A DNA stretch of 49,784 nt from Pseudomonas guariconensis. Lineage in GTDB: Bacteria; Pseudomonadota; Gammaproteobacteria; Pseudomonadales; Pseudomonadaceae. Shown in pieces: positions 39,935 through 48,257 of the stretch (position 1 is its first letter; every line of letters starts with the position of its first letter). The notes beneath the pieces are model-generated. The model worked only from the letters and a program-made list of their open reading frames with translations. It made no database searches and had not been told where the DNA came from. The stretch spans positions 1 through 49,784 of the forward strand of contig NZ_JAMYBK010000031.1 of assembly GCF_024127895.1 (NCBI RefSeq), given 5' to 3'. The position numbers and the translations under genes are program-made.

Positions 39935-42900
39935 ATGAGACGCCTCGACATACTCCTGGTGGGCACCAGCCCCGCATTGCGCCAGCTTGCCAAGATGCTC
40001 GACGAACACGGCCACGGCGCGACCCTGGTCGAAATCCCGGACGCCCTGTCCCTGGCCAGGTCACTGCTGGTGGTAGAAGACGGCACCCTGGCGCTGGACA
40101 GCGCCATCTGGCAGCCCTTGGGCGGCACACCGCTGCTCAGGCTGCGCCTGGGCGCCCGTTGCGCCGAACCACTGCCGCGACTGGAACTGCTGTGCTGGTG
40201 CGCCAGTGCCAGCACCCAGCGCCTGATCGAGTGGGTGCCGCTGCAGCCGCCAGCCTCCGGCAATGGCCAGCAGCTGCGTGAAGACGCCCTGCAAGCGCTG
40301 CGCGAGCTACTGGCCCTGCAGGTCACCCGCTTCGCCCGCAATCCCCAGTACCTGCAACAGGCGCCCACGGTCGGCCCCGGCCTGCAAGAACGCGAACATG
40401 ACCTGGGGTGGCTGGAATCACTGGCCTACCGGCACCCGTTCAACCACACGCAGCGCGCCGACCTGCTGGAGCAGGCCGGGGCAGGCCTGGTGGAAGGCCT
40501 GGAACAGCGCCTGCGCCAGTTCGCCAACCACCCTGCCCTCAACCGTGACGGCCAGTATCACAGCTATCACCAGTTGCATGCCCGCGTCGTCGGTATCCAG
40601 CGCGCCTTGCTGCCCCTGTTGCCGGAGGCCGATGGACAGCCTGCAGTGGTCGCGGTGTGCATGGCCAAGTCGCCCGAACTCTATGCCAGCCTGCTGGCGG
40701 TACTCGGCTGCGCGGCCATCTACCTGCCACTGGACCCGGCCACCCCGCCCGAACGGCGCCAGCGCATCCTCGAGGATGCCGGCGCCTGCGTCCTGCTGCA
40801 TGACGGCCAGGACCAGCCGGGGCTGCCCGGCCTGGATGTACGCACGCTGGGCGAGTCGCACGGACATCCCTTGCCCTCATTGCAGTTGCGCAAGGCCTCG
40901 GCGGATGCGCCATGCGTGGCCATCTACACCTCCGGCACCACCGGCCAGCCCAAGGGCGTGCTGCTCAGCCAGCGCAACCTTGCTCACTTCATGACCTGGT
41001 ACGCCGAGCACGTATCGCTGGACGCCCACAGTCACGTGCTGCAGTTCTCGACCATCGGCTTCGACGCTTCGTTGCTCGACATCCTGCCGACCTTCGCCTG
41101 CGGAGCGCAGTTGGTGATCCCCAGCGACGACCAGCGCCGCGACCCGCAACAGCTGGTGCGGCTGATCCATGCCCAGGAGGTCAGCCATGCCTTCCTGCCA
41201 CCGGCCCTGCTGAGCATCCTGCCCCGTGACGAGCAGCTGGGCCTGCGCCACCTGGTCACCGGCGGCGATGTCTGCGAACCCGAGGTCATCGCCCGTCTGG
41301 CCGCGCAGTGCCGGATGCACAACATCTACGGCCCGACCGAAACCACGGTACTGGCGACCACCCGGCTGTTCGCTGCTGGCGACAGCAATCGCAACCTCGG
41401 CACACCGATCGCCAACACCCAGGTGCTGATCCTCGACCAGAACCTGCGCCCAGTGCCCGAGCAGACCCCGGGCGAGCTGTACATCAGTGGCCCGGGTGTG
41501 GGCCTGGGCTACCTGAACAACCCGGCCCTGACCGCGCAGCGCTTCGTCGAGCTGGCCTTGCCCGACGGCCAGTGCCTGCGCGCCTATCGCACCGGGGACA
41601 TCGCCAAGTGGGGCGTGGATGGCATCGAACTGTGCGGCCGGCGTGACAACCAGGTGAAGATCCGTGGCTTCCGGGTCGAGCCGGAGGAGATCGAGCACTG
41701 CCTGCGCGAAAGTCATCTGTTCGCCCAAGTCGCTGTAGTGATCGACGCCCAGCGCCGGATCCTGGCCTTCACCGCACAACCGGCCCGGGAAGACGCCGAG
41801 ACGGCCCTGCGCGCCCATGCCGAGCAGCACTTGCCCGACTACATGTGCCCAACGTTCTACCAGGTGCTGGAGCGGATGCCCTACACGGCCAATGGCAAGG
41901 TCGACCGACACGCCCTGCAAGCATTGCCGCGCACCCTGCCCGGTAGCCATCGGGTCGTGCCGCGCACGCCCACCGAACAACGCCTGCGCAGCCTGTGGAG
42001 TGGCCTGCTGGACCTGCCGGAGGCGGACATTTCCATCGACGACAGCTTCTTCAACCTCGGCGGCCACTCGATCCTGCTCTCGCGCCTGCTGCTGGAGATA
42101 CGCGAGCAGTTCGACCAGGGTGTGGCGATCAACCACTTCATCGAACAGCCGACCCTGCAGCGCCTGGGCGCCTTGCTCGACGGTACCGAGCGCGACCAGG
42201 CAACGCCCCTGGTGCGCCTGGAGCAGGACGCCAATCGCGAGCTGGGCCTGGAGGTGCTACCCGTGGAGTGCCTGGGTGATGTGCACAAGGTCATCGTCAC
42301 CGGCGCCAACAGTTTCCTCGGCGTGCACCTGGTCGAGGCGCTGCTCGACTGGGGAGCCAGCGAGGTGGCCTGCCTGGTGCGCAGCCGCGATGGCCAGGGC
42401 GCCGCCGAACGTTTCGCCCAGGCCGTGGCGGACAATCGCCTGACCCTGGACCGGGGCCGCATACGGGTGTTCGAGGCCGACCTGCGCCAACCGCGCCTGG
42501 GTTTGTGCCAGCAGGACTACGACTACCTGGACCGCGAATACGGCGCCCTGCTGCACAACGCCGCACAGGTCAACCACGTGCTGGACTACCAGGCACTGGC
42601 CGCCGACAACATCGAGCCGCTGTTCGAGTGCCTGCGCCTGTGCGAAGGCAAGCGCAAGAAGGTCTTCAACTTCGTCTCGACCCTCTCGGCCTGCAGCGCG
42701 GTGTCCAGTGACGGCCGCGTGCTGGAGCAAGGCCCGGCAGCGACGCCGCCAGTCTACATCCGCAATGGCTACAACCTGGGCAAATGGGTCGGCGAGCGGA
42801 TCCTCCAACGGGCGCGTGAGCAGGGCGTATGGGTCAACCTGTTCCGCCCGGGCAACATCACCTTCGACAGCCGTAGCGGCGTCTGCCAACCCCAACACAA

Positions 42901-43357
42901 TCGCCTGATGCTGATGCTCAAAGGCTCGCTGCAACTGGGCCAGGTGCCGGATCTGGACATCGACTTCGACCTCATGCCGGTCGACTTCCTGGCCCGCTTC
43001 ATCGCCTTCCACGCCAGCGGCCACCAGCCTCGGCAGTGGGTATTCAACCTGCACAACCCCGAGCCGCTGCGCTGGCGCGACTACCTGGCGGCATTCCGCG
43101 CGCAGGGCCATGTGTTCGAGCTGGTGGGTATCCGACAGTGGCAGCGCCAACTCGGCCATGTCGATCGCGACAACGCGCTGTTCGAGGTCCTGGGCTTCTA
43201 CCTGGATGGCTTCGAGGAAGACATCGGCGATATCAGCGCCATCGAGCACCACAACGCCCGCGCGGGGGTACGGCGCATGGGCGCCAGCTACCCGGCCAAG
43301 ACGCCGCAGCTGCTGCGTCGTGGCTGCCGCTACCTGAGCGACATCGGCTTCATCTGA
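39935..43357 (+). CDS. pvfC: Non-ribosomal peptide synthetase A-T-R, PvfC/MgoA
   Basis: An 1140-residue single-module NRPS without a condensation domain. Residues 1-190 form an unassigned N-terminal domain. Then comes an adenylation domain (YTSGTTGQPKG 331-341, YGPTETT 465-471, YRTGD 551-555, catalytic K655 in NGKVDR), a thiolation domain (LGGHS, Ser712) and a thioester reductase domain (TGANSFLG 789-796; YxxxK at Y946/K950). The specificity code read by hand from GrsA is D-A-L-F-V-G-I-V-L-K, consistent with a small branched aliphatic amino acid. The R domain predicts reductive release as an aldehyde. It is the core enzyme of the pvf/mgo operon. Confidence 0.95.
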   Translation: MRRLDILLVGTSPALRQLAKMLDEHGHGATLVEIPDALSLARSLLVVEDGTLALDSAIWQPLGGTPLLRLRLGARCAEPLPRLELLCWCASASTQRLIEWVPLQPPASGNGQQLREDALQALRELLALQVTRFARNPQYLQQAPTVGPGLQEREHDLGWLESLAYRHPFNHTQRADLLEQAGAGLVEGLEQRLRQFANHPALNRDGQYHSYHQLHARVVGIQRALLPLLPEADGQPAVVAVCMAKSPELYASLLAVLGCAAIYLPLDPATPPERRQRILEDAGACVLLHDGQDQPGLPGLDVRTLGESHGHPLPSLQLRKASADAPCVAIYTSGTTGQPKGVLLSQRNLAHFMTWYAEHVSLDAHSHVLQFSTIGFDASLLDILPTFACGAQLVIPSDDQRRDPQQLVRLIHAQEVSHAFLPPALLSILPRDEQLGLRHLVTGGDVCEPEVIARLAAQCRMHNIYGPTETTVLATTRLFAAGDSNRNLGTPIANTQVLILDQNLRPVPEQTPGELYISGPGVGLGYLNNPALTAQRFVELALPDGQCLRAYRTGDIAKWGVDGIELCGRRDNQVKIRGFRVEPEEIEHCLRESHLFAQVAVVIDAQRRILAFTAQPAREDAETALRAHAEQHLPDYMCPTFYQVLERMPYTANGKVDRHALQALPRTLPGSHRVVPRTPTEQRLRSLWSGLLDLPEADISIDDSFFNLGGHSILLSRLLLEIREQFDQGVAINHFIEQPTLQRLGALLDGTERDQATPLVRLEQDANRELGLEVLPVECLGDVHKVIVTGANSFLGVHLVEALLDWGASEVACLVRSRDGQGAAERFAQAVADNRLTLDRGRIRVFEADLRQPRLGLCQQDYDYLDREYGALLHNAAQVNHVLDYQALAADNIEPLFECLRLCEGKRKKVFNFVSTLSACSAVSSDGRVLEQGPAATPPVYIRNGYNLGKWVGERILQRAREQGVWVNLFRPGNITFDSRSGVCQPQHNRLMLMLKGSLQLGQVPDLDIDFDLMPVDFLARFIAFHASGHQPRQWVFNLHNPEPLRWRDYLAAFRAQGHVFELVGIRQWQRQLGHVDRDNALFEVLGFYLDGFEEDIGDISAIEHHNARAGVRRMGASYPAKTPQLLRRGCRYLSDIGFI

Positions 43358-43388
43358 CCCCCTTCATTCACGACAGGAGCAACACGAC

Positions 43389-43856
43389 ATGCACGTTCTC
43401 GAACCCGATACCCTGATCCGTAACCCGCAAGGCTGCCAGGTGGTTTCCAGCGTGGAAATCGCCGCTCCGGCCGCCAGCGTGTGGAACATCGTCGGCAACT
43501 TCGCCGGTTTCCCGGTGTTCATCCCAGCGCTGTCGCACATCGACATGACCGGCAGTGGCGTGCGCTCGGTACGCAAGAAGCTGTTCAAGGATGGCAACGT
43601 GGTCATCGAACAGTTGAATTCACGCGACGAGCAAGCCATGACCATGACCTGGAGCCTGATCTACACCAGCTTGAACATCGGCAACCTGTGGGCGGCGATG
43701 CAGGTCGAGGCGCTCGATGGCCAGCACAGCCGGGCCACCTGGACCATCCAGGCCGAACCCTGGGAGGGCGGCGCCGAGGCGCTGCCTGGGTTCCAGGCAT
43801 TCCTGCAGGGTTTTGCCGATGAGGCGATGGGGAATGTGCGCACGCTGCTGAGCTGA
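43389..43856 (+). CDS. pvfD: SRPBCC (polyketide cyclase-like) protein, PvfD/MgoD
   Basis: A 155-residue START/SRPBCC-fold protein ('VVSSVEIAAPAASVWNIVGNFAGFPVFIPALSHIDMTGSGVRSVRKKLF', 'SRATWTIQAEPWEGGAEALPGFQAFLQGFADEAMGNVRTLL'). It is last in the pvf/mgo operon, where mgoD has this annotation. It may bind or chaperone the reactive product; a catalytic role is not shown. A GGAG ribosome binding site is present. A REPIN and a Fur box separate it from the next operon. Confidence 0.9.
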   Translation: MHVLEPDTLIRNPQGCQVVSSVEIAAPAASVWNIVGNFAGFPVFIPALSHIDMTGSGVRSVRKKLFKDGNVVIEQLNSRDEQAMTMTWSLIYTSLNIGNLWAAMQVEALDGQHSRATWTIQAEPWEGGAEALPGFQAFLQGFADEAMGNVRTLLS

Positions 43857-43918
43857 ATGCGGCTCGGCTGGCTACAGGCCACATGAGGCAGATGGGGTGC
43901 GTCTGTACCGGCCTTATC

Positions 43919-44013
43919 ACGGGCAAGCCGGCTCCCAGGTTCACCACTGCCCTCGGGTCTGGTGGAGTACCTGTGGCGGCCGGCTTGCCGGCGATGGGCT
44001 GCAAGGTCTCCCC
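43919..44013. repeat. REPIN after the pvf operon
   Basis: GGGCAAGCCGGCTCCCAGG at the left and CCTGTGGCGGCCGGCTTGCCGGCGATGGGCTGCAAGG at the right form an inverted REP pair. It sits between pvfD and the fecI-like operon and marks a likely boundary of the inserted operon. Confidence 0.75.
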
Positions 44014-44063
44014 AGGCTCGATATCGATCAGTGACAGTTGCAAAATAATGCCAGCCCGCAAAC

Positions 44064-44082
44064 AATGAGACTAATTATCATT
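44064..44082. promoter_or_regulatory. Fur box before the fecI-like gene
   Basis: AATGAGACTAATTATCATT is a 19-bp near-palindrome typical of Pseudomonas Fur sites (arms AATGAGA / TATCATT differ at one position). It lies 28 bases before the sigma-factor ATG, so the sensor-sigma genes should be derepressed by iron starvation. Confidence 0.75.
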
Positions 44083-44109
44083 CATACCCTTTGACGCCAG
44101 CGCCTCTCC

Positions 44110-44610
44110 ATGCCCTCCAGAGACTCCGTGCACACGCTCTACAGCCATCATCACGGCTGGCTATACAACTGGCTGCGCAGCACACTGGGCAACGCCGCCG
44201 ACGCGGCGGACCTGGCCCAGGACACCTTCGTGCGCCTGCTACAACGCGAGCAGCTGGAACTCAGCGCCCCACGCGCCTTCCTGCGCACGGTCGCCCGGGG
44301 CCTGGTGATCGATCACTGGCGGCGCGAAGAGCTGCAACGCGCCTATCTCGAGGCCCTGGCCCACCTGCCGGAAGCCCAGGTACCGTCAGCGCAAACCCGC
44401 GAACTGATGCTGGAGTTGCTCGAACGCATCGCGCACATGCTCGACGGTCTCAAGCCCAAGGTCCGCCGCGCCTTCCTGCTGGCCCAGTGCGAAGGGCTGG
44501 GCCACAAGGCGATCGCCGAACAGATGGGCATCTCCCTGCGCTCCGTGGAACGCTACGTGGCAGAGGCGCTGTACCACTGCTACCTGCTGCGCTACGAAGA
44601 CGGCTGCTGA
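44110..44610 (+). CDS. foxI: FecI-like iron-starvation ECF sigma factor (FoxI type)
   Basis: A 166-residue ECF sigma factor. Region 2 'LYSHHHGWLYNWLRSTLGNAADAADLAQDTFVRLL' and region 4 'RRAFLLAQCEGLGHKAIAEQMGISLRSVERYVAEALYHCY' are both intact. It directs transcription of a siderophore receptor once its anti-sigma partner signals ligand binding. It is first of a classical sigma-regulator-receptor cassette. From the receptor's similarity to FoxA the ligand is probably a ferrioxamine-like hydroxamate; the symbol is by context. Confidence 0.88.
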   Translation: MPSRDSVHTLYSHHHGWLYNWLRSTLGNAADAADLAQDTFVRLLQREQLELSAPRAFLRTVARGLVIDHWRREELQRAYLEALAHLPEAQVPSAQTRELMLELLERIAHMLDGLKPKVRRAFLLAQCEGLGHKAIAEQMGISLRSVERYVAEALYHCYLLRYEDGC

Positions 44611-44614
44611 GACA

Positions 44615-45583
44615 ATGGGCCCAGCACATCCCCCGCCACAGGTCGTCAAGCAGGCCATCCACTGGCTGCTGAGGCTGCGCGAAAGCGGTCACGACCCGGC
44701 GCTGGCGCAGCAATGCGAACAATGGCGCAGCACCCACCATGAACATGAACTGGCCTGGCAACGGGTGCTCAGCCTGCACCAGGACCTTGACCTGCGCGCC
44801 CTCCCCGCCGCCGGTGTGGCCCTGCGGACCCTGGAGACCAGCCAGCGTCGCTTGCACCGGCGCCAGGCCCTGAAGCTGCTGGGCGGGGTCGCTCTAGTGG
44901 GCTCCGCAGCCTGGCTGGGCAAGGACCTCGATGCATTGCACGCCTGGACCTCGGACTACGCCACCGGCACGGGCGAGCGCCGCAGCTTCCAACTGCCGGA
45001 TGGTTCGCTGCTGCAGCTCAATACCCGCAGCGCCGCGGACCTGGCCTTCGACCAGCGGCAGCGGCTCATTCGTCTCAGGCAGGGCGAGCTGATGCTCACC
45101 TGCAATGCCTTGCAAGGCCAGGGACGTCCCCTGCTGGTGGAAACCCGCGATGCCTTGCTGGAGGGTTTCGACGGACGCTTCGTGGTACGCCAGGACGCCG
45201 ATTGCACGCGGGTCAGCGTCAGCCAGGGGAAAGTGGCCATCCACCGCCCTGGCCATGGCCAGTTGCAGTGGATCACCAGCGGCCAGGCTTGGCGTCTGGA
45301 TACCCAGGGCGCGCAGCAGGTCGAGCAGCAAGCCATGGATGCCAGCGCCTGGGCCGAAGGGCTGATCGTCACCCGTGACATGCGCCTGGCCGATTTCCTC
45401 GCCGAAGTGGGCCGGTATCGCCACGGCTATCTCGGCTGCAGCGAGGCAGTCGCCGACCTGCGCCTGTCTGGTGTGTTCCGCCTGGAAGACACCGACGGGC
45501 TGCTGGAGTTGCTGCCACAGACACTGCCGGTCAGGCTCCACCAACGCACCCGCTGGTGGGTCCGGGTGGAGCGGATGGGGTGA
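44615..45583 (+). CDS. foxR: FecR-like anti-sigma factor (FoxR type)
   Basis: A 322-residue inner-membrane signal transducer. An N-terminal DUF4880 segment that binds the sigma factor (about 5-55) is followed by one membrane helix (ALKLLGGVALVGSAAWLG, about 88-105) and a periplasmic FecR domain ('DYATGTGERRSFQLPDGSLLQLNTRSAADLAF', 'ADFLAEVGRYRHGYL'). It relays receptor occupancy to the sigma factor. Only four bases separate it from the sigma gene, so the two are co-translated. Confidence 0.9.
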   Translation: MGPAHPPPQVVKQAIHWLLRLRESGHDPALAQQCEQWRSTHHEHELAWQRVLSLHQDLDLRALPAAGVALRTLETSQRRLHRRQALKLLGGVALVGSAAWLGKDLDALHAWTSDYATGTGERRSFQLPDGSLLQLNTRSAADLAFDQRQRLIRLRQGELMLTCNALQGQGRPLLVETRDALLEGFDGRFVVRQDADCTRVSVSQGKVAIHRPGHGQLQWITSGQAWRLDTQGAQQVEQQAMDASAWAEGLIVTRDMRLADFLAEVGRYRHGYLGCSEAVADLRLSGVFRLEDTDGLLELLPQTLPVRLHQRTRWWVRVERMG

Positions 45584-45685
45584 GTCTGCTCTTTTTTGCA
45601 GATTTTTCTGGCGGGTTTTTCTCGAGCGTCCGGCTAGGACAGTAAGCGACTCCTACCAGCCCTTTCGACCCGACGGATATTCTCC

Positions 45686-48172
45686 ATGCCTGACGCTCTG
45701 CCCTCGCTGCCCCTCGCGAGTACGAATGATTTTCGACCTGTCCTCAATTCAGCTCGCCTTGGCAAGGCGGTGCGCGCCGCGCTGTTCGGCACGGCCCTCG
45801 GCCTCGGCAGCGCGCCGCTGCTGGTTCAGGCCGCGGAGCCGACCGAGGTCAGCCAGCAGTATGCGATCCCTGCCGGCAACCTCGACGATGTGCTCAACCA
45901 GTTCGCCCGCCAGGCTGGCATCACCCTGTCCAGCACCCCGCAACTGACTGGCGCACTAGAGTCGCCCGGCCTGCAGGGGCACTACTCCACCGACCAGGCC
46001 TTGCGCCAGTTGCTCAATGGCACAGGGCTCGAGGCTGTCAGCCAGGATGGCCGCAGCTATGTGCTGCATCCCTTGCCGGAAGACGCGGCGCTATCGTTGC
46101 CGAGCACCGATATCCGCAGCTTCACCCTGGGTAACGCGCTAGGCAGCATGGAGGGCTACAACGCCACCCACAGCCAGGTCGCCACCAAGACCAGCATGCC
46201 GCTGCTGGAGACATCCCAGTCGGTCTCGGTGGTGACCCGCCAACAGATGGACGACCAGGGCGCGCAGACCGTGGCACAGGCCATGCGCTACACGCCGGGC
46301 GTCCTGACCAACCCCTACGGCGCCACCCACCGCTACGACTACGTGGCCATGCGCGGCTTCAACGATGGTTCGGTGGACAACATCTACGTCGATGGCCTGA
46401 AGTCCATGGGCGACAACGGCACCTACAGCACCATGCAGGTCGACCCGTACTTCCTCGAGCGCATCGACATCCTCAAGGGCCCCTCCTCCGTGCTCTACGG
46501 CCGCAGCTCGCCCGGCGGCCTGGTGGCACTGACCACCAAGAAACCGCTGTTCGACCCATATCGCCAGGTCCAGGCCACGGTCGGTACCCAGGGCCAGCGC
46601 GGCATGGGCTTCGACTTCAGCGGCCCGCTGGACGACGACAAGCGCATCGCCTACCGCCTGACGGGTCTGGCGGATGCCTCCGACACCCAGTTCGACCACA
46701 ACAAGGAAGAGCGCTACGCCATCGCGCCGGCCGTCAGCATCGACTTCAGCGAGGACACCTCGCTGACCTTGCAGGCCTACCTGCAGCACGACCCCAATGG
46801 CGGCTATCACGGCGGCAACCCGGCGGACGGCATGTTGCACCCGCGTAACGGCCTGCGCCTGTCCGATCACTTCTTCGAAGGCGAGCCGGACATCGACAAC
46901 TACGAGCGTACCCAACAGTCGTTCAGCTACCAGTTCGAGCATCGCTTCAACGATGTCTTCACGGCCCGCCAGAACTTCCGCTACCAGGACTCGGACGTGT
47001 CGATGGACCAGGTCTACTCGGCCGGCTGGGCAGACAGTACCAGCACGATCCTCAACCGCGCCTATACCGGCGGTGACGAGCGCCTGCATTCGTTCATCGT
47101 CGACAACATGCTCCAGGCGGAATTCTTCACAGGCTCGGCCAAGCACACCCTGCTGCTCGGTGCCGACTATCAGCGGCGCAAGGCGGATGTGGCCTGGCGC
47201 TATGGCACTGTCGATCCGCTGGATGCCGGCAACCCGCAGTACGGCAACGGCAACTTGCAGGTCCTCGGCGAAAACCGCTACCTGCGCCGCCTGCAGCAGA
47301 CCGGCGTGTACCTGCAGGACCTCGTCGAACTGGACCAGTGGCGCTTCTCCCTCGGCCTGCGCCAGGACTGGGTGAAGGTGTCCGAGGAAAACCGCGACAC
47401 CGACAGCAGGGTCAGCGATGATCGCTCCAAGTTCACCACCCGCGCCGGGGTGCTCTACCTGTTCGAAAACGGCATCGCGCCGTATGTGAGCTACTCCGAG
47501 TCGTTCAACCCCAACACCGTATCCGACCAGGACGGCCGCCCCTTGGCGCCGACCGAGGGCACCCAGTGGGAGGCGGGCATCAAGTACCAGCCGCCGGGCA
47601 GCGACAACCTGTTCACGGCGTCGGTGTTCCGCATCGAGCAAGAGAACCTGGCGTCCAAGCAACCGGACGAAGAGTTCTACCGCGCCGTCGGCGAGGTGCG
47701 CTCCCAGGGCCTGGAGCTGGAGGCCCACGTACAGGTGACCGACAACCTCAGGGTACTGGGCGGCTACACCTTCACCGATGTCGAGTACGCCAAGTCGATG
47801 CCCAGCCTGGTGTCGGGCAACCTCGACAACAAGGGCAACTCGCCGACCCAGGCGCCGAAGCAGATGTTCTCCTTGTGGGCCGATTATGATTTTCGCCAGG
47901 GCCCGCTCGACGGCCTGCGGCTGGGCGGCGGCGTGCGCTATGTCGGCTACAGCTGGGTGGATGCGGAGAACAGCATGAAGGTGCCCTCCTACACCCTGTT
48001 CGATGCCTCGGTCGGCTACGACCTGGGCAAGGTCGGGCTCAAGGGCGTGGATGTGCGCCTGAACGCCAACAACCTGACCAACGAGAGCTACATCGCCTCC
48101 TGTGCCAGCCTGAACTACTGCTATATGGGCGAGGAGCGCAATGTCAGCGCCACGGTCAGCTACCAGTTCTGA
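45686..48172 (+). CDS. foxA: TonB-dependent siderophore receptor with signalling domain (FoxA-like)
   Basis: An 828-residue outer-membrane receptor. Signal peptide (to LLVQAAEP, about residue 50), an STN signalling domain ('YAIPAGNLDDVLNQFARQAGITLSS...LLNGTGLEAV'), a plug ('VSVVTRQQMDDQGAQTVAQAMRYTPGVL', 'IDILKGPSSVLYGRSSPGGLV') and a 22-strand barrel ending in the C-terminal Phe of 'NVSATVSYQF'. It resembles hydroxamate receptors of the FoxA/FhuA/FiuA group, with ferrioxamine the favoured ligand. Transcription probably depends on the adjacent sigma factor. A factor-independent terminator follows. Confidence 0.9.
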   Translation: MPDALPSLPLASTNDFRPVLNSARLGKAVRAALFGTALGLGSAPLLVQAAEPTEVSQQYAIPAGNLDDVLNQFARQAGITLSSTPQLTGALESPGLQGHYSTDQALRQLLNGTGLEAVSQDGRSYVLHPLPEDAALSLPSTDIRSFTLGNALGSMEGYNATHSQVATKTSMPLLETSQSVSVVTRQQMDDQGAQTVAQAMRYTPGVLTNPYGATHRYDYVAMRGFNDGSVDNIYVDGLKSMGDNGTYSTMQVDPYFLERIDILKGPSSVLYGRSSPGGLVALTTKKPLFDPYRQVQATVGTQGQRGMGFDFSGPLDDDKRIAYRLTGLADASDTQFDHNKEERYAIAPAVSIDFSEDTSLTLQAYLQHDPNGGYHGGNPADGMLHPRNGLRLSDHFFEGEPDIDNYERTQQSFSYQFEHRFNDVFTARQNFRYQDSDVSMDQVYSAGWADSTSTILNRAYTGGDERLHSFIVDNMLQAEFFTGSAKHTLLLGADYQRRKADVAWRYGTVDPLDAGNPQYGNGNLQVLGENRYLRRLQQTGVYLQDLVELDQWRFSLGLRQDWVKVSEENRDTDSRVSDDRSKFTTRAGVLYLFENGIAPYVSYSESFNPNTVSDQDGRPLAPTEGTQWEAGIKYQPPGSDNLFTASVFRIEQENLASKQPDEEFYRAVGEVRSQGLELEAHVQVTDNLRVLGGYTFTDVEYAKSMPSLVSGNLDNKGNSPTQAPKQMFSLWADYDFRQGPLDGLRLGGGVRYVGYSWVDAENSMKVPSYTLFDASVGYDLGKVGLKGVDVRLNANNLTNESYIASCASLNYCYMGEERNVSATVSYQF

Positions 48173-48194
48173 CCACTCCCTCCATGTGCTCGAG

Positions 48195-48226
48195 GCCAGC
48201 GCCTGAAACCAGGTGCTGGCTTTTTC
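48195..48226 (+). terminator. Rho-independent terminator after the receptor gene
   Basis: GCCAGCGCCTG-AAAC-CAGGTGCTGGC forms an 11-bp stem with one G-U pair, followed by TTTTTCG, 22 bases past the receptor stop. It may only partly separate the receptor from the PepSY gene downstream. Confidence 0.8.
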
Positions 48227-48257
48227 GTTTCTGGCGTTTTTCCTGGAGTCCCGACCG

